Of a stretch of 52,877 nt of DNA, positions 15,240-25,084 are shown piece by piece. The DNA comes from Clostridiales bacterium (GTDB taxonomy: Bacteria > Bacillota > Clostridia > Saccharofermentanales > Saccharofermentanaceae), in contig JAFZHS010000010.1 in assembly GCA_017554745.1 (NCBI GenBank), positions 1 through 52,877 of the forward strand. Direction: 5' to 3'. Positions within the stretch are counted from its first letter, which is position 1; each line of letters starts with the position of its first letter. Made by a program: the position numbers and the translations under genes. The notes under the pieces were generated by a model. It saw only the letters and a program-made list of their open reading frames with translations. It had not been told where the DNA came from and searched no databases.

Positions 15240-16274
15240 TTACACCTTCAAAATAAATGCCAAAAGCAATGCCATAGACAGAGACAGGAGCAGGAGCTTG
15301 AACGGTGTCTCCGGAAGCTCTGTCTCGACTATCTCATACTGTGTCTCATCAAGCGTCGCGAGCTGCGCCCTGATCTCGCTGACGATACCTTCTACGACCT
15401 TAGGGTCTTCACCATAGAAGAACGTGCCGCCCGTCATCTCGACGGTATCCTTCATCTCTTCCCTGTCTTCTTTTCGCATGTCCTCGGTACCGATGCCATA
15501 GACGATGATGTTCCTGTCAACACACATCTGTCCGGCTTCGGGAAGCGATACATAGCAATCGCCTAAAAGGTCATTATCCGTGGAGAAGATAATGCATCTC
15601 GTACGGTCGGGATTCTCCTCCATGTCATAGAAGTCTAAAGACGCGGCTCCAAGGCCGTCGCCGATAAGAGATGAACCTCTGATATCGCAGTCGATCAGCG
15701 TACCGTTACTGATGAAGGCATCCATCTCATAGAGCTTATCCGAGAAGATGAGCTTGCCGTTGTAGTAGTCGATACGCATTTCGAGGGCCTCTTTTATCTT
15801 CTCGAGGATCTCGATAACGTAGTTGTAGTCATTGGTCAGGGGCACCAGGAGTACCGGCGACGTATTGAAGATGACGATGCCGAACTTCTCGCCGTTGAGC
15901 TCTCTTACCATGTCTTCGAGCTTGTCGATAAGGACGGCGTTGAGGTTGTCACACGTCGTCGAGATATCCATGCACAGCAGGATGTCCCTGTTATAGTTCG
16001 CGAGCTCCTTGGACTCTGTCTTGTAAGGCCTCGACATAAGGAAGCCTGCCAAAAGAATGCTGGTGATGATGAGGATGATCAGGACGTACTTGAGGATCGT
16101 GTACCAGACTATCCTGGACTTGTACATCGACAGCTTCTTTAAATATTCGGGCAGGAAAGCCTTCTTGCCGCCCTTATACTTGCGCTTGACCCTGATCGTG
16201 ATGAAGGCGGCGATTATGAATAAAGCTGCCACACCGGCACATATATATAAAGCTAGAGGGTATTTCAGTTCCAT
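15240..16274 (-). CDS. VWA-domain membrane protein (BatA-like)
   Basis: A 344-aa protein with an N-terminal helix (about 6-27), a second helix (about 60-82), a VWA domain (about 95-290) and a C-terminal helix (about 325-342). The MIDAS is DISTT, a DxSxT form, and IIFSTDND is the second metal-ligand region. It overlaps the upstream 161-aa gene by 10 nt and precedes the BatB-like gene by 6 nt, so the set is co-transcribed. VWA domains of this group are thought to bind partners through the metal and to be remodelled by the MoxR ATPase; this is family knowledge. Confidence 0.82.
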   Translation of the reverse strand: MELKYPLALYICAGVAALFIIAAFITIRVKRKYKGGKKAFLPEYLKKLSMYKSRIVWYTILKYVLIILIITSILLAGFLMSRPYKTESKELANYNRDILLCMDISTTCDNLNAVLIDKLEDMVRELNGEKFGIVIFNTSPVLLVPLTNDYNYVIEILEKIKEALEMRIDYYNGKLIFSDKLYEMDAFISNGTLIDCDIRGSSLIGDGLGAASLDFYDMEENPDRTRCIIFSTDNDLLGDCYVSLPEAGQMCVDRNIIVYGIGTEDMRKEDREEMKDTVEMTGGTFFYGEDPKVVEGIVSEIRAQLATLDETQYEIVETELPETPFKLLLLSLSMALLLAFILKV

Positions 16275-16750
16275 TCTGACATCAATCTCCTTGACTTCAT
16301 CAACGAATCCCTTACGTCACCTTCCGAAATCTGGTCGAATTCCGGCTGGTAATACTCTCCTACCAGTTTAGCAAGGCCCTGGAACTTGGTCTGGTTGATC
16401 TCATGCAGAGTGAACTTATCAACTTCCGTACCGGTTGCCTTGTAAACAAACTCTCTGACGACACGGCTCATGCCTTCGTAAGCAGGCCTGATCTGTGTCG
16501 GATCTTCATTAAACTTAGCTTCGATCTGATCTAACTGCGCAAGATATGTGACCTTGAGCTTACCCAGATCGGGAGCAACAAATTCTTCCTGGACATAGGC
16601 AGGCTTTTCGACCTTCTTCTTCCTGACCCACCAGCCTTTGACGAACATAACGACAATGGCGATTGTGAGTATGGCAAGAACTGCCGCCACGATAAGGATC
16701 GGGAGCTTTGAATAATCGAAAAGCTGTCTGAATCTTACAGTTACATCCAT
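16265..16750 (-). CDS. small membrane protein of the MoxR/VWA operon (DUF4381-like)
   Basis: A 161-aa protein with one membrane helix (about 17-38), a basic stretch (VRKKKVEK) and a soluble C-terminal domain predicted helical. Genes of this size and shape sit between DUF58 and VWA genes in Bat operons and are often annotated DUF4381. The C-terminal domain contains LDQIEAKF and YEGMSRVVREFVYKATG, suggesting a compact helical bundle. Position 6 nt after the DUF58 gene and overlap with the VWA gene support a role in the same complex. No enzyme motif is seen. Confidence 0.65.
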   Translation of the reverse strand: MDVTVRFRQLFDYSKLPILIVAAVLAILTIAIVVMFVKGWWVRKKKVEKPAYVQEEFVAPDLGKLKVTYLAQLDQIEAKFNEDPTQIRPAYEGMSRVVREFVYKATGTEVDKFTLHEINQTKFQGLAKLVGEYYQPEFDQISEGDVRDSLMKSRRLMSEWN

Positions 16751-16755
16751 ATAAA

Positions 16756-17637
16756 TTAATTAACGACCTTATTCTTTTCCAAAAGTTCTGCGATCTTGCC
16801 GTCGACCCTGACCTCCGAGTCTATCATGACCCACGGGATGCCGTATCTGTTAAGCTTGACCGTTGCTTCCTTCTCCATCTTAGCCTGGATCTTCTTCTGC
16901 TCTTTCTGCAGGGACTTGCTCTGCGTGATGAATGCAGGCAGATATTCCAGCCCTTCAACGCTGTATACCTTCTTACCGTAGATGTCAGAGTCGCTGATGC
17001 ACATTACGAGCACATCGTGGACCATGCAGATCTGGTTAAGAAGGCTGTTGTCGAGCTTTGTGATGCCTTCGATGTCCGTAACGATAACGACGATCATGCG
17101 CCTCTTGATGTTGAGCATGATGTGCTTGAGGATACCGTTAAGCTCCGACTTGTTCTTCGGATTGAGGCACTTGGCATATCCTTCGAGAAGGAACTCAAGA
17201 TTGAGGAAACCTGTCTTAAACGGGCTTCTCTCCATCCTGTCATTGTTATAGTAAAGTCCGCTGACATAGTCGCCGTTGTCGGTGACCATGTATCCGAGCG
17301 TACCGCCGGCCATAAGAGCGACCGTGCCCTTTTCTTCACCGCCCTTGGTCTCAGCGAGCATTCTGCGGTTTGCGTCCATGACCAGCATGATATTGTGCCT
17401 CTTCTCGGCAATGTACTGCCTGATAAGCACCTTCTGGCTCCTGGACGTAGCTTTCCAGTCGATATCCTTGATATCGTCTCCGGGCACGTACTCACGGAGC
17501 TCATCGAAATTCATACTTCTTCCCTTATAAATGGAATTGTACGAACCGTCGAGAACTCTGCTCGTAGCTTTGTCCGTAGCTATCGTCTTATAACGCTTGA
17601 GCCCGAACTTGATCTTTGAGACGTAGTCTAGATTCAT
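16756..17637 (-). CDS. DUF58 protein of the MoxR/VWA operon
   Basis: A 293-aa protein with the DUF58 signature: SMNFDELREYVPGDDIKDID (residues 41-60), WKATSR and VLIRQYIAEKRHNIMLVMDANRRM. DUF58 proteins contain a degenerate VWA fold and always accompany MoxR ATPases. Unlike many members it has no N-terminal membrane helices, so it is cytosolic or peripheral. Its start overlaps the moxR stop (ATGA), a strong sign of coupling. Confidence 0.88.
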   Translation of the reverse strand: MNLDYVSKIKFGLKRYKTIATDKATSRVLDGSYNSIYKGRSMNFDELREYVPGDDIKDIDWKATSRSQKVLIRQYIAEKRHNIMLVMDANRRMLAETKGGEEKGTVALMAGGTLGYMVTDNGDYVSGLYYNNDRMERSPFKTGFLNLEFLLEGYAKCLNPKNKSELNGILKHIMLNIKRRMIVVIVTDIEGITKLDNSLLNQICMVHDVLVMCISDSDIYGKKVYSVEGLEYLPAFITQSKSLQKEQKKIQAKMEKEATVKLNRYGIPWVMIDSEVRVDGKIAELLEKNKVVN

Positions 17638-18629
17638 GGAGTAACGATTGCTCCGACAATAGCATCGATGATGGTCTCTTCCTTAATGCCGTCAGCGATG
17701 GCAGCAAAGTTGAGCATAATTCTGTGACGCATTACTTCGTGTCTCATTGCCTTAACGTCGTCAGGTGTAACGTAAGCTCTGCCCTGGATGAGAGCAACAG
17801 CCTTTGCAACTTCCATGAACGCGATAGCCGCACGTGTGGAAGAACCCATTGCGATGTAGCTGGCAAGATTCGGTGCGATGAACTTGGAAGGATCACGTGT
17901 TGCCTGGACGATGTCAACGATGTACTTCTTGATCGCAGGTGAGATGTAGACCTTCTTGCAAAGATCCTGCAAGAACTCGATGTCCTCGATAGTAGCGACT
18001 GCGCCTGAAGCCGTGAAAACGTCAGCCTCGATCCTGTTCAAGATCTCGACTTCCTCGTTGACGTTAGGATATGTGATGATCTCCTTGAGCAAGAATCTGT
18101 CCTGCTGGGCTTCTGAAAGCTCGTAAGTACCTTCCTGCTCGATAGGGTTCTGTGTAGCGATAACGATGAATACAGGCGGAAGCTTGTATGTCTGGCCTCC
18201 GATACTGATGGATCTCTCCTGCATGGCCTCGAGCATCGCGGACTGTGTCTTCGCGGACGAACGGTTGATCTCGTCGAGGAGCAGGAAGTTCGCGTAAACC
18301 GGTCCGATCTTTGTCTCGAAAGTATTATTAGTCATATTAAATGTCTGCGTACCGATGATGTCGGAAGGCAGAAGGTCCGGTGTACACTGAACTCTCGAGA
18401 AAACACCGCCTACAGCTTCGGTCATGACCTTAGCAGCAGTAGTCTTCGCAAGACCCGGAACAGATTCGAGCAAGATGTGACCGTTGGCGATCATGGATAC
18501 CAGAAGCGATACACCGAGCTGTGCCTGACCTACGATCTTGGAGTTGTAGTAAGTCCTGATTTTGTTGACGATCTTGCCGGCCCTTGCCAGCTCATCAACA
18601 TTGATGTTCATTACGAGTTGTTCAGCCAT
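17634..18629 (-). CDS. MoxR-family AAA+ ATPase
   Basis: A 331-aa AAA+ ATPase, first gene of the Bat-type operon. The Walker A region is ESVPGLAKTTAAK (the GxxKT of the family), Walker B is LLLDEINRS, sensor 1 is VIATQNP followed by IEQEGTYEL, and an arginine-rich helical lid follows. MoxR ATPases act as chaperones that assemble or activate VWA-containing partners; here these are the DUF58 protein and two VWA proteins downstream. The start has GAGAGG upstream and a TATAAT box lies 70 bp away. It is complete, with all motifs present. Confidence 0.92.
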   Translation of the reverse strand: MAEQLVMNINVDELARAGKIVNKIRTYYNSKIVGQAQLGVSLLVSMIANGHILLESVPGLAKTTAAKVMTEAVGGVFSRVQCTPDLLPSDIIGTQTFNMTNNTFETKIGPVYANFLLLDEINRSSAKTQSAMLEAMQERSISIGGQTYKLPPVFIVIATQNPIEQEGTYELSEAQQDRFLLKEIITYPNVNEEVEILNRIEADVFTASGAVATIEDIEFLQDLCKKVYISPAIKKYIVDIVQATRDPSKFIAPNLASYIAMGSSTRAAIAFMEVAKAVALIQGRAYVTPDDVKAMRHEVMRHRIMLNFAAIADGIKEETIIDAIVGAIVTP

Positions 18630-18696
18630 ATAAACCTCTCATTCCCTTCGTGTTTTTGAGCGCGAACGCTAACTATAAAAATAATTTAACTTTGCT

Positions 18697-18702
18697 ATTA
18701 TA
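18697..18702 (-). promoter_or_regulatory. -10 box ahead of moxR
   Basis: TATAAT on the minus strand about 70 bp before the moxR start; no convincing -35 is seen. Farther upstream CGCCA-TAAT-TGGCG forms a short inverted repeat around 18752-18767. The rest of 18630-18810 shows nothing I can name. Confidence 0.4.
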
Positions 18703-18810
18703 CTAAACTCACGGCGTTTTGTTTATGAACTTTGTAAGAATAGCGTCAAAATAGCGCCATAATTGGCGTTCTCTTCCTTAAATACAGTTAATTAAAGAAA
18801 AATGTTGCAG

Positions 18811-20349
18811 TTACTCTGCTCCCTGCTCTACCAGCTCCTCGTGTTCCTTCTGGATCTTCTCGTCAAAAGACAGCATGGGCTTTACGTCCTTCCTGCCCTT
18901 GATCTTGCGGGCGACGTAATTGTCGGTGATCTTCTTGACGAGCGGGAAAAGCGCGATGACGCCGATAAGGTTCGGGATCATCATAAAGCCGTTGAAGGTG
19001 TCGGAAATGTCCCATGCGAGAGAGCTCGTCATAAGGGCGCCGGCTTCGATCATGACAACAAAGATAACCTTATAGACTTTGGCAGCCGTGGTGCCCATAA
19101 GATACTCGACGGCTTTGCTGCCGTAGTGGGACCAGCCAAGGACTGTCGTGAACGCGAAAAGAAGTATGGCGATTGCGATGAACGCCTCACCGCCAAAACC
19201 GAACACATTGCCGAATGCATTCGCGACGAGCGTGGCATCGTCAGTGCCTTCCAAAGCAATACCTGTCTCAAGATCGATAAAGCCTGATGTGAGAACGACC
19301 AGAGCGGTCATGGTGCAGACAACGAACGTGTCTGCAAAGACTTCGAAGATTCCCCACATGCCCTGCTTGACGGGTTCCTTAACATCAGAATTGGAATGTA
19401 CCATAACGGATGAACCGAGGCCCGCTTCGTTGGAGAAAACGCCGCGCTTGCAGCCCTGCGTTATGACTTCCTTGATCGCGATTCCGACTGCAGCACCTGC
19501 GACAGCCTTTATGCCGAATGCGAACTTGAAGATGGCTGCGAAAGCAGAAGGGATCGCCGGGATATGTATGCACACAAGGATCAAGGCACCGATGATGTAA
19601 GCGACCGCCATGAAAGGAACGATCTTCTCAGCGAATGCCGCGATCCTCTTGAGACCGCCGAGGATGATCAATCCGGCGCCGACCATGAGGCAGATGCCGA
19701 TGCAAAGAGGCACTAACTTAACGTTTCCAAAGACAGTTATTGATTGTAGTTTCTCAGAGAAGAACGCGGATTCGAGATTCAAAGTAATCTTGTTGATCTG
19801 GCCCAAGTTACCGATGCCGAATGAAGCGAGCGCCGCAAAGATCGAGAAAAGAACTGCGAGGAACTTGCCTATGTGCTTAAAACCCTTGTATGAACCGAGG
19901 CCGTCCTGGAGATAGTACATCGCGCCGCCGGACCATTCGCCTTCGACGTTCTTTCTTCTGTAGTAGATTCCGAGAACGTTCTCGGAGAAGTTCGTCATCA
20001 TGCCGAAAAACGCTGCGACCCACATCCAGAAGACCGCGCCGGGACCGCCTAAACAGATGGCTGCGGAGACGCCTGCGATGTTGCCGGTACCGATCGTTGC
20101 GGCCAAAGCCGTGCAGAGCGCCTGAAACTGGGAGACACTGCCCTTTTCCTTTTTGTTATGGCTTTTCTTATCGAAGACTCCGCCGCCGGTCTTTTTCCAC
20201 CAGTGCGGAAAGTGCGAGAGCTGGAAGCATTTCGTGACGATAGTTAGCAAAATGCCCGTGCCGATCAGAAGGATGAGGCCTATCTTGACCCATACGAAAG
20301 AATTGATAGCGTCATTTATCTCGGTGATCTTTTCCAGAAAAGTTTCCAT
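18811..20349 (-). CDS. sodium:alanine/amino-acid symporter (AGCS family)
   Basis: A 512-aa integral membrane protein of the alanine/glycine:cation symporter family, importing small amino acids with sodium. Family marks are an N-terminal segment ending in the helix GLILLIGTGILLTIVT, the conserved ALAATIGTGNIAGVSAAI, the GGPGAVFWMWVAAFFGM block and SNEAGLGSS. About eleven membrane helices can be drawn. The C-terminus is charged and cytosolic. I choose ATG 20349 (METFLEKITEIND, with GGAG 8-9 nt upstream) over longer in-frame starts whose extra residues do not fit the family. It stands alone. The gap to the sugar-permease operon (20350-20565) contains that operon's terminator. Confidence 0.92.
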   Translation of the reverse strand: METFLEKITEINDAINSFVWVKIGLILLIGTGILLTIVTKCFQLSHFPHWWKKTGGGVFDKKSHNKKEKGSVSQFQALCTALAATIGTGNIAGVSAAICLGGPGAVFWMWVAAFFGMMTNFSENVLGIYYRRKNVEGEWSGGAMYYLQDGLGSYKGFKHIGKFLAVLFSIFAALASFGIGNLGQINKITLNLESAFFSEKLQSITVFGNVKLVPLCIGICLMVGAGLIILGGLKRIAAFAEKIVPFMAVAYIIGALILVCIHIPAIPSAFAAIFKFAFGIKAVAGAAVGIAIKEVITQGCKRGVFSNEAGLGSSVMVHSNSDVKEPVKQGMWGIFEVFADTFVVCTMTALVVLTSGFIDLETGIALEGTDDATLVANAFGNVFGFGGEAFIAIAILLFAFTTVLGWSHYGSKAVEYLMGTTAAKVYKVIFVVMIEAGALMTSSLAWDISDTFNGFMMIPNLIGVIALFPLVKKITDNYVARKIKGRKDVKPMLSFDEKIQKEHEELVEQGAE

Positions 20350-20474
20350 TATAATTGCTCCGCAGTTTTTAACTTCAAAAAAGATATATGAGGAATGCGT
20401 CAATTGCAAGGCTTTGGGGCAATTTGTCTTCTTTTTGTAGTCAAATCTCTCAAGGAAAAACACACAAAATGAAA

Positions 20475-20501
20475 CCGCCGCAAGAGGGTGGCTCGCGGCG
20501 G
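20475..20501 (-). terminator. terminator of the sugar-transport operon
   Basis: CCGCCGC (20475-20481) and GCGGCGG (20495-20501) form a 7-bp GC stem; on the minus strand it is followed by TTTCATTTTG. It lies after the last permease gene. Confidence 0.65.
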
Positions 20502-20565
20502 CTGGAGGTAAAGTGCATTCCGGATATTCGGGTGACCGGAAAACAGTATTATGAAAAATGCTTTG

Positions 20566-21936
20566 TTATGTCTCGTTTGTTGCTAATCCCGCATCGGGTA
20601 CGGGAGCTGCTTCTGTCCCCTCGGAAACGACTGTCTCTTCGAGTGCGGAAGCTTCTTCTGCAGCGGGCTCTGCCTCAGCTTCGCCTTCTGCTTCGGCATT
20701 AACCTTCTTCGGCTTAACTTCCTTCTTGGCCTTCTTGCCCTGCTTGGACAGGATCTCGAAGACTACTGCAGCGAGGAGTACCAGTCCCTTAACGATCTTG
20801 ATCCAGTTCTGGTCAACACCAATAAGGAACATGCCCTGGTTGATGACACCGATAAGGGTAGCGCCGATAACCATTCCGACGATCGTACCTGCACCGCCGT
20901 ATGCGGAGACGCCGCCTACGATACAAGCTGCGATAGCATCGAGCTCATATTCCTGGCCTGCGAAAGAGTTTGCGGCTCCTGTTCTGACTGTTACGATCAA
21001 AGCGGCAATAACAGTGAGGACTGCCATGTTGAGGTAAGCAAAGAACATTACGCGCTTATTGTTGATACCGGAAAGCCTTGAAGCTTCGGCATTGCCGCCG
21101 ACTGTCATGAAGTGACGGCCGATCGTTGTCTTCTCAGTGATAATTCCGTAGATGATCAGTACGGCGAGGATCCAGAGAACTACTACCGGCATACCGCCAT
21201 CAAGTGCGAACTTTATTGTAAAGAACAATATTACTGCAGATATGAGGCAGCTCTTAAGAATAACGAACCACTCCGGATCTGCCTTGTAGCCCTTCTTAAT
21301 CTTACTGCTGCGGGAGTAAAGACTGATAAATACGACCACTGCAGCACCCAAAACACCAATCGCAACGCAAGGGATATTCAGCACACCCCAATCTGTCTCG
21401 AAAAGTCTTCCTGCGAAGATATCGAACAAATCCAACTGTCCGTCAAATTTCGGGAGCGAGATGGCACTGGTATCAGATGCGGTAGTAAGGATCTGTGTTC
21501 CGAGACCACGGAATGCAAGGTAACCTGCAAGTGTTGCTATCCACGGAGGTATCCTGACATAAGCGATAAGGAATCCTAAGATCGCACCGTATGCAACACC
21601 GATACCAATGGCAATCAGGAGGACCATGGGAGTGCTCAAAGGCATCTTGATGATCTTGTTTTCAAGAGAAAAAAGTCCGACGACTGCACCGATGAAGCAA
21701 ACTACGGAACCGACTGAAAGGTCGATGTTACCGCCCGTAAGCATACACATGAGCATACCGGAACCCAGGATGTATACATATGCGTTCTGCTCGATAAGTG
21801 ATGTTACGATCGACGGATCGAACATGTCGGTATTCTTTAACACTAATGCCAAAACGGCGAACAAAAAGTAAGAAGCGAAAAGTGCTATTGTCATTACGTT
21901 CTTTTTAAGAACATTCTTCATGCTGAAAGTGTTCAT
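20566..21936 (-). CDS. sugar ABC transporter permease (XylH/MmsB type), second copy
   Basis: A 456-aa membrane permease of the ribose/xylose-type (branched-chain permease superfamily) with about ten helices and the hallmark [14 protein letters not shown]. It probably pairs with the neighbouring permease to form a heterodimeric channel served by one ATPase. The C-terminus is unusual: after the last helix comes a lysine-rich segment (KQGKKAKKEVKPKK) and then about 45 residues rich in Ala and Glu. The start overlaps the stop of the upstream permease by 4 nt, so translation is coupled. A terminator follows. Sugar specificity cannot be read from the sequence; pentoses or galactose-type sugars are likely from the neighbours. 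Confidence 0.88.
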   Translation of the reverse strand: MNTFSMKNVLKKNVMTIALFASYFLFAVLALVLKNTDMFDPSIVTSLIEQNAYVYILGSGMLMCMLTGGNIDLSVGSVVCFIGAVVGLFSLENKIIKMPLSTPMVLLIAIGIGVAYGAILGFLIAYVRIPPWIATLAGYLAFRGLGTQILTTASDTSAISLPKFDGQLDLFDIFAGRLFETDWGVLNIPCVAIGVLGAAVVVFISLYSRSSKIKKGYKADPEWFVILKSCLISAVILFFTIKFALDGGMPVVVLWILAVLIIYGIITEKTTIGRHFMTVGGNAEASRLSGINNKRVMFFAYLNMAVLTVIAALIVTVRTGAANSFAGQEYELDAIAACIVGGVSAYGGAGTIVGMVIGATLIGVINQGMFLIGVDQNWIKIVKGLVLLAAVVFEILSKQGKKAKKEVKPKKVNAEAEGEAEAEPAAEEASALEETVVSEGTEAAPVPDAGLATNET

Positions 21937-23402
21937 ACATTAGCACCTCCCTTCTCTGTAGATACAACATTTTTGAGCTTTTTCTTGAGTTTTTTCTTCT
22001 TAGCGCCTTTTCTTCTCATCTGCATGATTACGTCGAAGAGGACTGCGACGATAAGAACGATACCCTTAACGACCTTCTGATAGTTGACAGGAGTATCTGC
22101 GATCGACATGCCCTGGTTGATGATACCCATCAAAGCAGCACCGATGATAACGCCGCCGATGGAACCCGTTCCGCCGTATGCGGAAGCGCCACCAATGAAG
22201 CATGCTGCGATGGCATCCATTTCGAAGCCTACACCGTATGTCGGTGTGGAACCTGAAAGTCTTGCGATGTTCAGGACGCCTGCAAAACCGGAGAGAACAC
22301 CCATGAGTGTGTATGCGCTGAACATAACCTTTCTTGTGTCGATACCGGAAAGTCTTGTAGCCTTCTCGTTACCACCGACTGCGTAAAGGTTACGGCCCAA
22401 CGTCGTCTTCGTGGTTATGTAAGCAAACAATCCGAGTATAAGTGCGATCCAGATAAGTGCAGTAGGAATTCCCTTATAGCCGGCGAGCTTATAAGCTGTC
22501 CAGAGGATAACTGCGAAGATGATCACTGTCTTGATGATTACGGAACCCAAAGGAGCTACCTTGTAACCCTTCTTGATCAGTCTCTTGCGGTTAACGACAG
22601 TAAATACTACGAAACCGACTGCAATAAGAAGACCGACGATAAGGCAGGTAACATTAAGCTGTGCCGTAAGGTTCATCTTAAGGGTGGAGAGCTGCTTGTC
22701 TACATTTGCCAGATACTGTTCAACGGTTATTCCGTCGATGGATGCCGCTATCTTATTAACAACGTCATCCTTACCGGCGTCAACGGTCTTCTGAAGAGCA
22801 TCAACCGTTCCCTGGAGCTTGCCGGCATCGAGAGTGAACTCGCCGGTGATCCTGTAATTTGTTAATGCTGCTTTTACAACGCCTAACTTGTCAGGAATGT
22901 AAGAACCCGGAATGTAGCAGCTGTTGCCGCCGCCGAAAACATTCAGGAAGCCCTTGTCACTGATATCATATGCATAGCCGCCCATGATGATGTTTGCGAG
23001 TCCTCTGAAAGCCAACATGCCGACGAGGGTTGCAATAAAAGGCGGAACCTTTACATATGCGATCCAGAAGCCGTGCCACAGACCTACCAAAAGGCCCATG
23101 ATAAGCATTACGATAACAGCTACAGGCCAAGGGATGTTCTTAGTCATCATAATGGCACCGACGCCGCCTGCGAGGCAGACTACCGATCCTACTGAAAGGT
23201 CGATGTTACCGCCCGTTAAGATACAGAGGAGCATACCTGTACCGAGTACGAAAACGTATGCGTTCTGTGAGATCAAGCTGGTGATGTTGATAGGATATAA
23301 TGTCTTGCCATCGGTTATTACGGCGAATACGATGATTACGATAACCATGGCAATGAGCATCATGTATTTTCGCAAGAAATTTGTTATTTTATTTGCGCCC
23401 AT
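21933..23402 (-). CDS. sugar ABC transporter permease (XylH/MmsB type) with extra loop
   Basis: A 489-aa permease paralogous to the following gene (both have [15 protein letters not shown] and [34 protein letters not shown]-type blocks). It carries an insertion of about 80 residues (roughly 170-255) between membrane helices, predicted extracytoplasmic and helical, containing [16 protein letters not shown] and [15 protein letters not shown]. The C-terminus is strongly basic ([10 protein letters not shown]). Its start overlaps the end of the ATPase gene by 14 nt. The two permeases with one ATPase and one binding protein recall ChvE-GguA-GguB-like systems. Confidence 0.88.
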   Translation of the reverse strand: MGANKITNFLRKYMMLIAMVIVIIVFAVITDGKTLYPINITSLISQNAYVFVLGTGMLLCILTGGNIDLSVGSVVCLAGGVGAIMMTKNIPWPVAVIVMLIMGLLVGLWHGFWIAYVKVPPFIATLVGMLAFRGLANIIMGGYAYDISDKGFLNVFGGGNSCYIPGSYIPDKLGVVKAALTNYRITGEFTLDAGKLQGTVDALQKTVDAGKDDVVNKIAASIDGITVEQYLANVDKQLSTLKMNLTAQLNVTCLIVGLLIAVGFVVFTVVNRKRLIKKGYKVAPLGSVIIKTVIIFAVILWTAYKLAGYKGIPTALIWIALILGLFAYITTKTTLGRNLYAVGGNEKATRLSGIDTRKVMFSAYTLMGVLSGFAGVLNIARLSGSTPTYGVGFEMDAIAACFIGGASAYGGTGSIGGVIIGAALMGIINQGMSIADTPVNYQKVVKGIVLIVAVLFDVIMQMRRKGAKKKKLKKKLKNVVSTEKGGANV

Positions 23403-24975
23403 TGTTAGCCTCTCTTCCTTCGCCGTCAGCGTAGTTCTTTTCGGCGCTTACACCTACGATGCAGGCCATGATGTTCTCCTGTGTCGCCTCGGAAGCCTTC
23501 ATCTCTCCTACGATCTTAGCCTGGTTCATGATGTAGATCCTGTCACTCATTCCGATGACTTCAGGAAGCTCGGAAGAGATCATGACTACTGATTTGCCGG
23601 CCTTTGCAAGATCGTTGATGATGCAGTAAATCTCATACTTCGCGCCTACGTCGATACCTCTCGTAGGTTCGTCAAGGATGAGAACGTCAGGATCAGCAAA
23701 CATCCACTTTGCAAGGAGGACTTTCTGCTGGTTACCGCCGGAGAGATTGCCTACGAGCTGATCGACGGAAGGAGTTTTCGTCCTGAGCTTTTCGACATAT
23801 TCCTGTGCTACTTCGTACTCCTTATCCTTATCGATAAATGTTGCTCTGCTGACACCGGCGAGGTTAGCAAGTGTCGTGTTGCGAAGGATCGAGTTGGACA
23901 GAACGAGTCCGTTGCCCTTACGGTCTTCGGTAACATAAGCAAGACCGGCTTCGATTGCCTTTTTAGGGCTCTTTAAAGTAACTTTCTTGCCTTTAAGCTT
24001 CAGATCGCCGGAGATTCCGATACCGTATGAGCGTCCGAAGATACTCATCGCAAGTTCCGTACGGCCTGCGCCCATGAGTCCGTATATACCTACGACTTCG
24101 CCGGAGCGGACGTTGATCGAAACATCGTCAACGACTTTGCGCTCGGAGAACTCGGGGTGATAGACAGTCCAGTTGTCAACTTCCATCATGACATCACCGA
24201 TCTCGACGTCGTGACGCTTCGGGAATCTGTCGGTGATCTCACGACCTACCATGCCCTTGATGATCCTTGCCTCAGAGATCTCCTGGTTCTTGGAATCCAT
24301 CGTCTCGATGGTGGAACCGTCTCTTACGACCGTGATCTTATCTGCTACGTATGAGACCTCGTTGAGCTTGTGGGAGATGATGATCATCGTCAGTCCCTCT
24401 TCTCTCTGAAGCTTCTTCATGAGATCAAGAAGTGCTCTCGAATCGGTCTCGTTGAGTGATGAAGTAGGCTCGTCCAAGATGAGGAGCTTTGCATGCTTAG
24501 CCAAAGCCTTCGCGATCTCTACGAGCTGCTGCTTACCTGTACCAATATCTTTAATAAGTGTTTTCGAGGAATCGGTAAGACCTACCATAGCAAGATACTT
24601 ATCTGCTTCTGCGTATGTCTTGTTCCAGTCGATACACCATTTGCTTCCCTGTTCATTACCGAGGAACATATTCTCGCCGATGGTCAGATAAGGGACCAAC
24701 GCGAGCTCCTGGTGGATAATAACGATTCCCTTTCTCTCGGAATCTTTAATGTTATGAAATTCGCATACTTCGCCGTCGTATACTATGTCGCCTTCATAGG
24801 TGCCAAACGGATAAATTCCGCTGAGAACGTTCATCAATGTCGATTTACCGGCACCGTTCTCGCCGACTAACGCATGGATCTCACCCTCCTCAACCTGAAG
24901 GTTGACGTTGTCGAGAGCCTTAACGCCCGGAAAAGTTTTGGTTATGCTTTTCATTTCAAGCAAAACTTTTGCCAT
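23389..24975 (-). CDS. sugar ABC transporter ATP-binding protein (MglA/XylG/GguA type)
   Basis: A 528-aa protein with two ABC domains in tandem, as in sugar importers of this class. Domain 1 has Walker [10 protein letters not shown], a signature region around [13 protein letters not shown] and Walker [12 protein letters not shown]. Domain 2 has a degenerate Walker A (GLMGAGRTE), signature [15 protein letters not shown] and Walker [15 protein letters not shown]. Loss of the lysine in the second P-loop is normal for this family. It probably powers both permeases encoded downstream. It lies 110 bp after the binding-protein gene with a strong hairpin in between, so expression may be lower than that of the binding protein. 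Confidence 0.93.
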   Translation of the reverse strand: MAKVLLEMKSITKTFPGVKALDNVNLQVEEGEIHALVGENGAGKSTLMNVLSGIYPFGTYEGDIVYDGEVCEFHNIKDSERKGIVIIHQELALVPYLTIGENMFLGNEQGSKWCIDWNKTYAEADKYLAMVGLTDSSKTLIKDIGTGKQQLVEIAKALAKHAKLLILDEPTSSLNETDSRALLDLMKKLQREEGLTMIIISHKLNEVSYVADKITVVRDGSTIETMDSKNQEISEARIIKGMVGREITDRFPKRHDVEIGDVMMEVDNWTVYHPEFSERKVVDDVSINVRSGEVVGIYGLMGAGRTELAMSIFGRSYGIGISGDLKLKGKKVTLKSPKKAIEAGLAYVTEDRKGNGLVLSNSILRNTTLANLAGVSRATFIDKDKEYEVAQEYVEKLRTKTPSVDQLVGNLSGGNQQKVLLAKWMFADPDVLILDEPTRGIDVGAKYEIYCIINDLAKAGKSVVMISSELPEVIGMSDRIYIMNQAKIVGEMKASEATQENIMACIVGVSAEKNYADGEGREANNGRK

Positions 24976-25040
24976 GTGTCGCCTCTTTCATAAGTCTTGA
25001 GTTTGTTTGTAGTTCAAAGTAAAGGTGTAGCCCCAATATA

Positions 25041-25062
25041 CAGGCGGGGTTTCCCCCGCCTG
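25041..25062 (-). promoter_or_regulatory. intercistronic hairpin after the binding-protein gene
   Basis: CAGGCGGGG (25041-25049) and CCCCGCCTG (25054-25062) make a perfect 9-bp GC-rich stem with a 4-nt loop, between the binding-protein stop and the ATPase start. Without a U-run it is more likely to protect the upstream mRNA 3' end, or to attenuate partly, than to terminate fully; such hairpins often raise binding-protein levels above those of the transporter. Confidence 0.6.
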
Positions 25063-25084
25063 CAAAGGGCTTAAAATTGATTAA

